NCBI GenBank assembly: GCA_963922205.1
Contig: CAWUHX010000029.1
Span: 310,001-374,000 of the forward strand
Reading direction: 5' to 3'
Length of the DNA stretch: 64,000 nt
From: Romanomermis culicivorax
Taxonomy: Eukaryota; Nematoda; Enoplea; Mermithida; Mermithidae
Below the pieces are notes generated by a model that saw only the letters and a list, made by a program, of their open reading frames with translations, did not search any database and had not been told where the DNA came from. How positions within the stretch are numbered: position 1 is the first letter of the stretch; every line of letters begins with the position of its first letter. Below, piece by piece: positions 24,532-34,805 of this stretch. A program made the translations under genes and the position numbers.

Positions 24532-25684
24532 TACTTCTAGCTGCCATTTTAAGGCTCCCTAACTAGTCTTAGATGATACAGGGAGCTTCCAGCAGTTTTT
24601 TCATAGTTATTTTGATGTACCAAACATTCTAAAGAATTAAACCAGAAAAAAACCACTAAAAAACCAAAAAAACCATAAAAAACCACTAAAAAACCAAAAA
24701 GTCAAAATTTCAAAAGTTTGGTTTTTGCCAACCCTGTCTATGTGTGACCTTCAACTGCAGTTTGTAATATTAATAACATATGTAATAATTTATCAATTTA
24801 AAACCCTCTTATCGAAAACGGTATATACCTAAAAATTGTGTCATTTCAACTTCTCTGTGCATATGTATATATGTGATGCATTGATACAATTCTGTAGTTG
24901 ATTTCTTTTGAGTTTTGATTACGTACATTGTGTATTGTATATTTCTCCTTATTTGTAATTTTTCATCTTTTCCTTGAATTTGCCTCTTACATATCGCATG
25001 CTCTGTTCCATTTTCACTTTTCTTGTGTTCTTCACTCATGGTTCCTTTTTTATGTGCCCACTATTACTGTATTTCTATTGCTAAATAGGGATTTTCTATA
25101 GCATAAAATGATGACACTTCTGATAAGATTAATACTTCTAGCTGCCATTTTACGGCTCCCTAACAGTTAGTAACTAGCAGGGTTCATACAAAGTTGGAGA
25201 AAAAAAATTCCGTGTTTTCCAGGTTTTCCAGGTTGACAAATGAAATTTTTCCAGGTTTTTATAATGATGAAATATTAAAATCCTGAAGAAAAATACTGAA
25301 TAATAGAAACATGTGTGAGCTAAAGTATCATCAAAAATAGAGTACTAAATCAAAAAATTTATTTCAAATTAGTGCGTAACCTAGCGCCGAAAAATTTTGA
25401 TTCTGAAGCCTCTAAAACGTCGGAAAATTAATTTTTCAGCACATTCTTATGCAGCTACCGATGATCAATCGTGATCTTTTCAGCATTTGATTGGTGGAAG
25501 CGTTAAAACATTTTTCTAACGTTTTCGTATACCAAGAGCCAGTAATTTACCAATCATAATTATTTATGATATATATAAACCAACGTATAAACCATAAAAA
25601 AGTGTGATAGACATTTTACTTCGGACTCGGATATCGGTAATTAACGCGGTGCAGAGCATCGGAAAAAATTCGGATCTTGATATT

Positions 25685-26176
25685 GGTACCGAGACATTAG
25701 AGCGCGGGACAATAGAGCGCAGAAATTAGAGCGCAGGGACATTAGAGCGCAGAGACATTAAAGCGCAGGACTATAGAGCCCGGGACAATAGAGCGCAAGG
25801 ATAATAGAGCGCCAGGACAATAGAGCGCAGGACAATAGAGCGCGGACGTTAGAGCGAGGATGCTCTATTATCCTGCGCTCTATTATCCTGCGGTGTATTG
25901 TCCTGCGCTCTACTGTCCACGCTCTAATGTCCGCGCTCTATTGTCCTGCGCTCTAATGTCTCTGTGCTCTATTGTCCTGCGCTCTAATCTTCCCGCGCTC
26001 TAGTGTCCCTGCGCTCTATTGTCCTGTGCTCTAATGTCCCTGCGCTCTATTGTCCTGCGCTTGCGTTCTAATGTGCCTGCACTCTATTGTCCTGCGCCCT
26101 ATCGCCCTGCGCTCTAATGTCTCTGCGCTCTAATGTGCGCACTCTAATGTTCCCGCGCTGTAATGTCCGGTCACGT
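25685..26176. mobile_element. Near-complete palindrome made of ~16-bp tandem repeats (element G)
   Basis: The left arm (to about 25860) repeats AGAGCGCAGGACAAT-like units and the right arm repeats the inverted form (GCTCTATTGTCCTGC) up to about 26170, with almost no spacer. The 8-bp direct repeat TTGATATT (25677-25684, 26177-26184) flanks it. The right arm is longer than the left (about 310 versus 175 bases), as expected if repeat number varies. It lies in element F. Confidence 0.8.
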
Positions 26177-28027
26177 TTGATATTCTATATCGTTGGAAAA
26201 TGACTATTTTTAATACCTATTTCCTGCCTGAAAAGTCTAATTTTTCAGTAAATTCAACATGTTTTCAGTCAGGCAAACTGAAATTCAAAAATTAGGCAAG
26301 CAGCAATGGATTGAATGACTTTTTCAGACAGAAGAACCTCTGCTATTGTCCCACGCTTAATCATTTTCCAAATGCAAAAAGTTATCTTCACGAAAGTCAA
26401 AAATTCTAAATAACCACAAAACGATTTTGTGGAAATAATCTAGAAAAATCGATGTTTTAGTCAAATATGTGAAAAAACAATACAAGGTCAAACATTCATC
26501 CATAACATGCTGATGTTTAAAAGCTATAAGACAGCGTAAGCTAGGCCGACATTTTCCAACCGCACAACAGAAATGATAACAAGAATCATAAGTGATTTGA
26601 AATCCGGCGCGAAGCGCCGGAAAATTTTCGATATGTTTTCTTAAAAACGCATAAGAATGCATCTAAGCTCACCCAATCAAAAGGGTCGTTCAGGCTCTAA
26701 TTTTTATAAGCCATGTTGGCTTGTGCCCCTAAATTTTTAGGAGTCAATCAGAATTTTTAGAAGCCATGGCTCCTAATTGACCTAAAAAAAACCCTGACCA
26801 GACTCGATTTTTTTCGCTCGCAAATATGAATGCTCTATAGCTGAAAACATTTTGTTGATTAGTCTCCAATTTTCTGGCATAAATGGGGAGTTTGAATGTT
26901 TTCTCGAATATTACCCTTACAATCCAATTGAAACGTTGACTTTGACATAATAATTCAAAGGCTAAATTAAAAGTTGAAGTTGAAAAACTAAAAAAACGAT
27001 CTCAAATACCCGATAATTTTAAGCAATTTCACTTTCAATGTGCATACAGGGTTGGCAAGGCTTTGGTTTTTTGGTTTTTGGTTTTTTTGGTTTTTTAAAA
27101 AAACCAAAAAATTGGAAAATCTCTGGTTTTTTGGTTTTTTTTGGTTTTTTTCCAAAATCATTAGGAAACTGTTTTTTCATATTGGTTGATCTTCTAGGCA
27201 TGTATTGGTGTCTATCTAAATTAAAATAACAATCAATTTAGTTGAATTGACTTCACTACAAAATAAAAAAAGTCGTATTTTTATGATACATTTCGCACAC
27301 AAAGGATCCTTTCCTTCGTACCCATCTTGCAAGCACACATTTAGTACATGAGTTTAGTTTGCTATAATTTGCTCACAAAAAAATTGGACGCTAAATCTTT
27401 CGTAGAGTGTACTCTGACCATACGAGGTGACATCCATTGATCCATATCATCAAAATTTTACAAAATATGATTGAGTATAATAATCCTGGATTCATTGTTA
27501 CGCTAAGCTTTTCAATTTTCTTAGCTCGAAATTTCAAAATATAAATGAGAAAACAATAATAAAATTGTATACAGATCAGTTAAGCATACTGTAGGTTAAC
27601 AAAGAGAAGAGCTTTTGAGTGGCTCATTTTTATGTGACTTGACGTCACTACTAGGTAGAAAAACATCTTACAAAAATACGTATCTATCATGCAAGCGAGG
27701 ATAGTATATATAATAAGACCGATTTGCTGTAGTTACAGACAGGTTTGAAAAGCCAAAATTTGGAAACATCTGAAATGTCTATGTGTGACTTTCAACTGCA
27801 GTTTGTAATATTAATAACATATGTAATAATCTATCAAGTTAAAACCCTCTTATCAAAAACGGTATACTTAAAAGTTGCGTCATTTCAGCTTTCCTGTGCA
27901 TACGTGATGCATTGGTACAATTCTGTGGTTGATTTTTTATGAGTTTTGATTACATTCATTGCGTATTGTATATTTCCCTTTATTTATAATTTTTCTTCTT
28001 TTCCTTGAATGCTCCTTACATATCACA

Positions 28028-29285
28028 CAGGGTTGGCAAGACCTGGGTTTTTGGGTTTTTCTGGGTGCATTTTCTTGACAAAATTTGGGTTTTTGGGTTT
28101 TTCTTAATTCTTTTAAATTTTCAGATAGTATTGTTTTCAGAAAAAGAATTTAGTTTTTAGTTTTTTTTAAATTTTAAACTTTTTTTATATTTTAAATTTT
28201 TTTTATGTTTCCTAAAATTTTTTGTTTTCGTTTTATTTTTTTCATTAAAAAAATTTTTTTTAAATTTCTTTTTATTTTTTCAAAATTAAAAAAAAATTTT
28301 CATAGGAAACACGAATGGGAAAAACACGGTTCCTGCGCTACGGAAGTCAAATCTTTGCCCGATGAATCGGCCTATTTTAATCGTGGATTGAAAATACACG
28401 ATTCCTATAATTTGATAAGGTAAAAAATGACGTCATCAATTTTTTTGATAAAAAAATTTGTTTATTCTTCAATGTTTCAAAGTTAATTTTAAAAAATCAA
28501 TATTTTGCATTATTTTCGGTATTTATCACTTGAATTTATAAATTTTAAAATGTTTTCAAAATTTTTAAATTTTTTTCTTATTTTGTTTCATTTTTTCGTT
28601 TTTTGCTGTTTGTTTTTTGTTTTTTGTTGTTTTCTGTATTGTATTTTTTTATGTTTTCATTTTTTCTTTCTTTTTTTGTTTCTGGTTCGTTGTTTTCTGT
28701 TTTTTTTAATTTTTTTCTGTTTATTTTTTGTTTGTGGTTCGTTAGTTTTTCTTTTTTTTGTTTTTTCCCTTTGGTTCTTTTTGTTTTCTGTATGGTATTG
28801 ATTTTTATGTTTTTTTTTTCTTTCCTTTTTTTTGTTTCTGGTTCGTTGTTTTTTCTTTTTTTTGATCTTTTTCTGTTTGTTTTTTGTTTTTCTTTTCTTT
28901 TTTTGTTTTTTGTTGTTTTCTGTATTGAATTTTTTATGTTTTCATTTTTTTGTTTCTTTTTTTGTTTCTGGTTCGCTGTTTTAATGAGCCAAATCGATAA
29001 AATCGTTGTGCAATGTGCAGTCGTGACTCGTGTAAATATGTTACAACCAAATGTATAGTCAGTCTTGAACACTGTTCAGCAATTTCATACACTTTATACA
29101 TTAAAAATAACATTCTCATATATATTTTAAGTAAAATGATCATTCATTAGTACAAAACTGGAACAAAAACCCTAGAAAAACCCACCGAAAACCCAGAAAA
29201 ACCCACCAAAAACCCAGAAAAACCCACCAAAAAACCCAAAAACCCAAAAATGAAGATTTCAAAAACTGGGTTTTTGCCAACCCTG
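28028..29285 (+). mobile_element. hAT-like element E carrying a captured RNase T2 exon, inserted in copy D
   Basis: The termini are CAGGGTTGGCAAGACC and TTTTTGCCAACCCTG with GGGTTTTT-type tandem words, so it is a relative of copies A-D but a distinct family. The flanking 8-bp TSD reads ATATCACA on the left (28020-28027) and ATATCGCA on the right (29286-29293). Sister copies have this region uninterrupted (ACATATCGCATGCTC). It contains an RNase T2 exon at 28306-28419 followed by a long T-rich, A-poor tract (28560-28980). Confidence 0.88.
28306..28419 (+). pseudogene. RNASET2: Captured RNase T2 exon (CAS II active-site block)
   Basis: The peptide KHEWEKHGSCATEV, followed by about 23 residues including AYFNRGLKI, matches the second conserved active-site block of RNase T2 enzymes (family consensus EWxKHGTC; here Ser replaces Thr). 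The exon has a T-rich acceptor (TTTTCATAG) and a donor (AAGGTAAAA). It begins with a lone G in the phase expected if the preceding codon is the family's Trp (TG/G), and ends in phase 2. No other RNase T2 exon (for example the CAS I block) was recognised in element E. It is therefore an isolated internal exon moved with flanking intron, not a working gene. RNase T2 proteins are secreted or lysosomal acid endoribonucleases. Confidence 0.82.
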
Positions 29286-30230
29286 ATATCGCATGCTCTG
29301 TTCCATTTTTACTTTTCTTATGTTCTTCACTCATCGTTTCTTTCTTGTGTGCCCGCTTATAATAGGGATTTCGTATAGCATAAAATAATGACACTTCGGG
29401 TAAGATTAATACTTCTAGCTGCCATTTTAAGGCTACCTGACTAGTCTTAGATGATACAGGGAGCTTCCAGCAGTATTTTACATAGTTATTTCGATGTACC
29501 AAACATTTTAAAGAATTAAACCAGAAAAAAACCACTAAAAACCATAGAAAAACCAAAAAAACCATTAAAAAACCATAAAAAAACCACTAAAAAACCAAAA
29601 AACCAAAATGTCGAAATTTCAAACGTTTGGTTTTTGCCAACCCTGTGTGCATAGTCGAATAAGGAAACTCGCCGCAGCGCGGCGAAAAAATTTGACGATT
29701 TTCCTGTAATTTTCAACACAAAATATTTATTTTTCCTTAAAATTCCCTATGTTTTCCAGGTTTTCCAGGTTTTCCAGACCTGAAAAAAAATTCCCTGTGT
29801 TTTCCAGGTTTTCCAGGTTGTGTATGAACCCTGACTAGTCTTAGATGATACAGGGAGCTTCCAGCACTTTTTTACATAGTTATTTTGATGTACCAAACAT
29901 TCTAAAGAATTAAACCTGAAAAAAACCACTAAAAAACCATAGAAAAACCAAAAAAAACCATTAAAAAACCATAAAAAACCACTAAAAAACCAAAAAACCA
30001 AAAAGTCGAAATTTCAAAAGTTTGGTTTTTGCCAACCCTGCTAGTCTTAGATAATACAGGGAGCTTTCAGCAGTTTTTTACATAGTTATTTTGATGTACC
30101 AAACATTCTAAAGAATTAAACCAGAAAAAACCATAGAAAAACCAAAAAAAGCCATTAAAAAACCATAAAAAATCACTAAAAACCAAAAAACCAAAAAGTC
30201 GAAATTTCAAAAGTTTGGTTTTTGCCAACC

Positions 30231-30437
30231 ATACCTGTAGTTGGGGGGGTTGGGGGGACCCCCCCCCCCCCAACTCGGCCAACCCTGTACCCAAAATCAT
30301 TTCCCTCCCCCCCCCCCCCAGTTTGGAAAAAATTTAAAAAATTTTCAAAAAAGTGTATGTTTTTTGGCCTTTTTTGGGAAAAATTTCGACTTTTTCCTAC
30401 CCCCCCCCCTTCCCCCCAACTGGTCGGAGGTCTTACG
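30231..30437. mobile_element. Poly-G/poly-C-rich insertion in the right terminus of copy A
   Basis: It begins ATACCTGTAGTTGGGGGGG and ends in CTTACG. It is flanked by the 9-bp direct repeat TTGCCAACC (30222-30230, 30438-30446), which is part of the terminal inverted repeat of copy A. A related copy in opposite orientation lies at about 18797-19032. Confidence 0.75.
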
Positions 30438-30890
30438 TTGCCAACCCTGACCAGCAGGAAGGCTCAAAAACACCTAAAAAGCGTCTGTGAGCATTTTTAA
30501 GCGAAAAAAACGACTTCGGAAAAATGGGGAAAAAAATTTTGATCCCTTTCCCCATTTGGGGAAAAGGCCCCCGGGGGGAAAAAAACAGTGCCTTTGACCG
30601 GCGCCAACCGCCGGAAAATTTTGAAATTTTAACTTTTTAAAGTCCACCAAAACGCATCTTTTCGATTTTTAATTCCACAAATTTTTTTCCACAATGAGAA
30701 CCATACCCAAAATTTTTTTCCTCATTTCCAAATTTTTTCCTCAAAACTACCCCATTTGAGGAAAAAAACGGTGGGGCGGAATTACGTGTTACGGCGGTTA
30801 TAATTATTCGCTATCGATCGACTGAATACAGTAAACAAATTTTTGAAGTATAGTACAAGCCTGCAGGCTCAACAGACAAACAAACCAAAA

Positions 30891-32126
30891 GCTTTCACCC
30901 CTATTCAGCGAAACTCACAACAGCGAAACTCAAAATAGCGAGACTCAATACAGCGATTCTAAAAACAGCGAGGTCTCAAAACAGTGATTCTCAATACAGC
31001 GAAGTCTCAATACAGCGATTCTCAAAACAGCGAATTTTCAAAACAGTGATTCTCAATACAGTGAAGTCTCAATACAGCGATTCTCAAAATAGCGAAGTCT
31101 CAGATCAGATTCTCAAAATTATGAATTTTCAAAAAAATTATATTCAGAATGGGAAAATGGAGATTGGTCGGGGTAGACATTTTGGCCTTTATTTGGCCCT
31201 ATTTGGTCCTCCATATCAATCTGGTGGATGTTGGTTGTCACACATTTTGGTACGAATTACCAGATTTCTGAAATTATGGCTCTATAGCATGTGTTTTCAC
31301 GACATTAAAGCTGTTTATTCTGGTTTGTTGATTATTAATATATCTATCTACATGCATGTTTTTTGTTTCTTTTTTCCCTTATTGACTTACTTCCCTTTAT
31401 ATTCTTCTCGTTTTGAGCCACTTTTTGTTTTTTTGTTTAATTTTTGCAGGTCGTGTACTTTTCTTTTGTTTTTTACCTACTTTTTACAACATTATTTTAC
31501 TTTTCGTTTCTTTATTATTTGTTTTTTGTTCTGCCTTTACTGCTTCATTATTTTATTCATTTGATTTGATTTTATTAATTTTGTTAATTTAATTTTTTTC
31601 GCAATTAAGCTCCATACAAAACAATTTTAATCGGAAATCCTTATGATAATTTTTTGATTTTGTTCTCGTTCAAACTTTTTGCAAAAATGTTTTTCTGGCA
31701 GATATTTTTTGTGATTTTGGAATGACCCTTTCATGCATACCTACCGCAACTGCAACACAAAGCATGTAAAACTTAGTTACATTGTAAAAAACAATGAAAC
31801 TAAAAATAAACTATCTCGCCAGCTAGAACGATTTTAATGTACTTAATTTGGATATTTATTATAAAATGATGTATGCGTTTACTCTAATGCATAAAACTTT
31901 TTACTATTCGCTGTATTGAGATTCGCTCTTTTGAGAATCGCTGTATCGAGATGTCGCTGCAATGAGAATCGCTTTTTGAGACTTCGCTGTTTTGGGAAAC
32001 GCTGTATTGAGACTTCGCTGTAATGAGAATAACTGTTTGGAGACTTCGCCGTTTTGAGAAACGCTGTTTTTAGTGTCGCTATTTTGAGTTTCGTTGTTAT
32101 GTGTTTCGCTGTATTGGGGACACGCC
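30891..32126. mobile_element. Foldback element with CAGCGAAACTCAAAA-type minisatellite arms (element H)
   Basis: The left arm (30905-31120) repeats CAGCGAxxCTCAAxA units of about 15-16 bases; the right arm (31910-32118) has the inverted form. The ends are GCTTTCACCCC and GGGGACACGCC. The 8-bp direct repeat AACCAAAA (30883-30890, 32127-32134) flanks it. The 780-bp centre is T-rich. A frame open at 31046-31564 reads from the repeat arm into this T-rich sequence and is probably not a gene. Confidence 0.82.
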
Positions 32127-32706
32127 AACCAAAATATGGAATCAAAGTCACTTAAATCACTCAGGAATGTATTTTAGACTCAAACGAACTTGAAATAGAT
32201 ATGTGTAATCAAACTATTTCAATTTCAGTCTGCATCAAAATCGACAACAAATTTTTGAATAAAATAATGTAGAAATTGGCATGATTGGGATATACTGTAG
32301 GCGGAAAATAACGTGTATCTTTGCAAAATGCGCAGTTATCAATGTGAAACTCTTTTTAGTTTCAAAAAAATTAAGAAATGCTTCGACTTACTGCAATGTA
32401 GAATCTTTAAAATCAATTATACGTAGTCTGTTTTTTCCAAATGAGCTTCAAAAACGAAAAAAATGTTTATGCAAATAATAAATCACCCGAGTGCGTTATC
32501 GTCTTTTTTCAAATTGACTGTATAATGTGTAAGACTGAATATAAAGTCTATATAGAATAATGTTTTCATTTTCAGCTGTTCTGTTTACCATTCTTGTACG
32601 TTAAATTTTCGTCATTCTTTACAGCACTTGTTCTGTTTGCCGCACATGGACGAAAAATTTTTCCATTGATTACAGTGTTGGGCTTACTATACTCCATTCA
32701 TTTTGA

Positions 32707-33791
32707 AACTAGTTTATTAGAAAATGCCCCGATGGGGCAGAAAAAAGGGGAATATACTTGCTTCGACAGTTGCCATGGTAGAAAAAGAAGTGGACTAGAT
32801 TTTTGAGAACTTGGGTCAAAGTTGGAAAAAATTCACTTTCTTTACATTGGATTTTCATTCTTTCTCAAAAAAATTGTCTATGTCTGTGAAAAAGTATATT
32901 CTGCAGCATCGTGCATTTTGTCCTTCAACTGGCATCAACTACAGTAAAATTTTTCTATATGAAAATTATATGCACCTGACTTCAAGTGTAAAGAAATGGT
33001 AAACCGATAGCATTCTAACTTCCGACCAATTCAAAACTCCTGCCTTTCACACTAGCTGAAAAATAGTGAGGGAGGCATATTATAGTCATTTTCAGAACGA
33101 TAAAGGAACCTGAGGTTCCTTTCACTAACCCAACATGAGGATAATCTCAACATCGGGATTAAATTGATGATCCTGAGTTTAAGCTATTCACAATGTCCAA
33201 ATTATTTTCTTCCAATGCACAAATCAAACTCACTTCAGGATTAACTAAAACTGAGGTTTAAGTTCGAGTTTGGGAATCACAAAAATTTTCATTCTGCTTT
33301 AGAGACAAGAAAATTATGCGAAAATGTCACTTGATTCCTTTTGTTGACACCAAATTCAGTGCAATGTTTAACACCATTGGAAGCAAACATGTGTGAGAGG
33401 AGACACGGGGGTACAAATTTCCACAACGGTTTTGAAACTGATGGAAAATTTGTTATGCAAAAAATTTTTTGGTCAACTTTTTTTGAATTTTTTGTCTCAC
33501 AAAATGCTAAAACACCAAGGTCCACGCCTGTACTCTCCTAAAAATTTCAGAGATGCACATGCTTGGTTGGAAAGTGTGTTGATGCACTCAGCTGCAGAAT
33601 ATACTTTTTCACAGACAAAGACAATTTTTTTGAGAAAGAATGAAAATCCAATATAAAGAAAGTGAATTTTTTCCAACTTTGACCCAAGTTCTCAAAAATC
33701 TAGTCCACTTCTTTTTCTACCATGGCAACTGTCGAAGCAAGTATATTCCCCTTTTTTCTGCCCCATCGGGGCATTTTCTAATAAACTAGTT
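32707..33791. mobile_element. 1.1-kb element with ~207-bp near-perfect terminal inverted repeats (element J)
   Basis: Left inverted repeat 32707-32914 and right 33585-33791 are almost identical in reverse complement. They start AACTAGTTTATTAG, contain the small palindrome GCCCCGATGGGGC, and end inward at GTATATTCTGCAGC. No convincing TSD and no transposase domain were found. Short frames inside (for example 33289-33525 minus) are not recognised. Confidence 0.75.
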
Positions 33792-33961
33792 CACCTCTTT
33801 TTAGTGGGCCTCAACCATGCACGAAAACTTTCACAGAACACATTGAAGTCTTAAAGTTGGTCATCTGCACTTCAAAAAAACAATAAAAAAAACTTCAAGC
33901 AACGAATTCTCACTTCCGACAAAAGTTTAGGATGTGTAAACCGCATAGTACTTAAAAAACG

Positions 33962-34805
33962 GTGTAAAGATACTGAAAGGTGACCATATCTATTGAATTC
34001 CTCATGGTTTAGAATCCTTCGACCCAAAAAATCGCAGAAATACTTTTGTTTACACAAATGACTTTTTTCGTGTGAACTGACTCCGTCCATTGAATTTCCC
34101 ATGGTCACAAACATCTTCCCTCAAAAATCGCAGAAATACATTTGTTTACACTCAGTATGAATTGAAGTGTAAAGTGATCACTTTCATTAAATTTCCAGTC
34201 GTCGAAAACCCCTCAGACAAAAAAACTAACGAAAACAGGCTAGGTTAAATCCGGAATAATTTTTGTGTGTAAAGTGACACATCCATTGAATTCCCCGTAG
34301 TCGAAAACCCCTTCCATAAAAATCACGAAAATACTCTTGTTTACACCCGCAATAGTTTTTTTTGTAAGATGATCACATTCATCAAATTCTCCGTGATCGA
34401 AAACCCCGCCCACCGGGAAATCACGAAAATACGTTTGTTTACAACCCGGATAAGTTTTTGTGTAAAGTGATCGCATTCATCAAATTCCCCGTGGTCGAAA
34501 ACTCCTCCCAGCAAAAAATCACGAAAATACGTTAGTTTACACACGGGATAATTTTCGGTGTAAAGTGATCACATGCATTGAATTCCTCGTGGTCGAAAAT
34601 CCCCTCCACAAGAAAATTACGGCAGTACGCTTGTTTACACTGTGGATAATTTTTTGTGTAAAGTGAGGACGTCTATTGAATTCCCCGCGGTCGAAAACTC
34701 CCTCCACTGAAAAATCACGGAAATACGCTTTACACCCGGGATAATTTTTCGTGTAAAGTGACCGTGTCCATCAAATTCCCAATAGTCGAAAACCCTCGCC
34801 GCCCA
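33962..34805. repeat. Satellite of ~97-bp units, about nine copies
   Basis: Units start near 33962, 34070, 34168, 34266, 34363, 34459, 34557, 34655 and 34747. Each has the order GTGTAAAGTGA, CATTGAATTCC, GTCGAAAACCCC, AATCACGAAAATACG, TTGTTTACAC, CGGGATAATTTTT. At the unit junction TTTACAC and GTGTAAA form a short hairpin with a loop of about 16 bases. Divergence between units is considerable. Frames on the minus strand here are repeat artefacts. Confidence 0.85.

Larger units (their letters stand above)
21227..24736 (+). mobile_element. hAT-like element copy C, inserted in copy B
   Basis: It is bounded by the 8-bp TSD TCTATGTG (21219-21226 and 24737-24744), with the same termini as copies A and B. 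It holds a Tc1/mariner-like element (22374-24531); without this it is about 1.35 kb. Confidence 0.9.
27047..29645 (+). mobile_element. hAT-like element copy D, inserted in element F
   Basis: It has the same family termini as copies A-C, flanked by the 8-bp TSD TGTGCATA (27039-27046, 29646-29653). Removing element E leaves about 1.33 kb. It is the fourth member of this family in the nest. Confidence 0.9.
25178..29833 (+). mobile_element. hAT-like element F (TTTTCCAGG-repeat family), inserted in copy B
   Basis: The termini are CAGGGTTCATACA and TGTATGAACCCTG. Near both ends the word GTTTTCCAGG is repeated in tandem in the same orientation, not inverted. The flanks share only ACTAG instead of a clean 8-bp TSD, and the left flank carries extra bases (AGTTAGTA) relative to the sister sequence CTAACTAGTCTT. 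It contains element G and copy D; without them it is about 1.55 kb. Confidence 0.72.
20481..30040 (+). mobile_element. hAT-like element copy B, inserted in copy A
   Basis: The termini CAGGGTTGGCAAGG and TTGCCAACCCTG are flanked by the 8-bp TSD CTAGTCTT (20473-20480 and 30041-30048). Copy A sequence continues on both sides and matches the uninterrupted order seen in sister copies. It contains copy C and element F; without them it is about 1.38 kb. Its internal sequence is highly similar to copies A, C and D. Confidence 0.88.
19350..30449 (+). mobile_element. Outermost hAT-like non-autonomous element (copy A), carrying the whole nest
   Basis: The element starts CAGGGTTGGCAAGG and ends TTGCCAACCCTG, flanked by the 8-bp direct repeat ACCAGCAG (19342-19349 and 30450-30457). 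The ends carry tandem GGTTTTTT words (left) and AAAAAACC words (right). Inside are copy B (20481-30040) and a poly-G insertion (30231-30437); removing them with their TSDs leaves about 1.32 kb, the same as the sister copies. No transposase is seen. The 8-bp TSD and CAGGG termini indicate the hAT superfamily. Confidence 0.88.

Noticed and set aside
28020-28430. Functional RNase T2 gene at this locus
   Set aside because: Only one exon is recognisable, and the element that holds it has family termini and a TSD within another transposon.
28578-29072. 164-codon Lys/Asn-rich minus-strand frame and its Phe-rich antisense partner
   Set aside because: Low-complexity T-rich tract inside transposon E; frames on both strands stay open because of composition.
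33962-34805. CRISPR-like array
   Set aside because: Regular ~97-bp units are tandem throughout without unique spacers, in a eukaryotic context.
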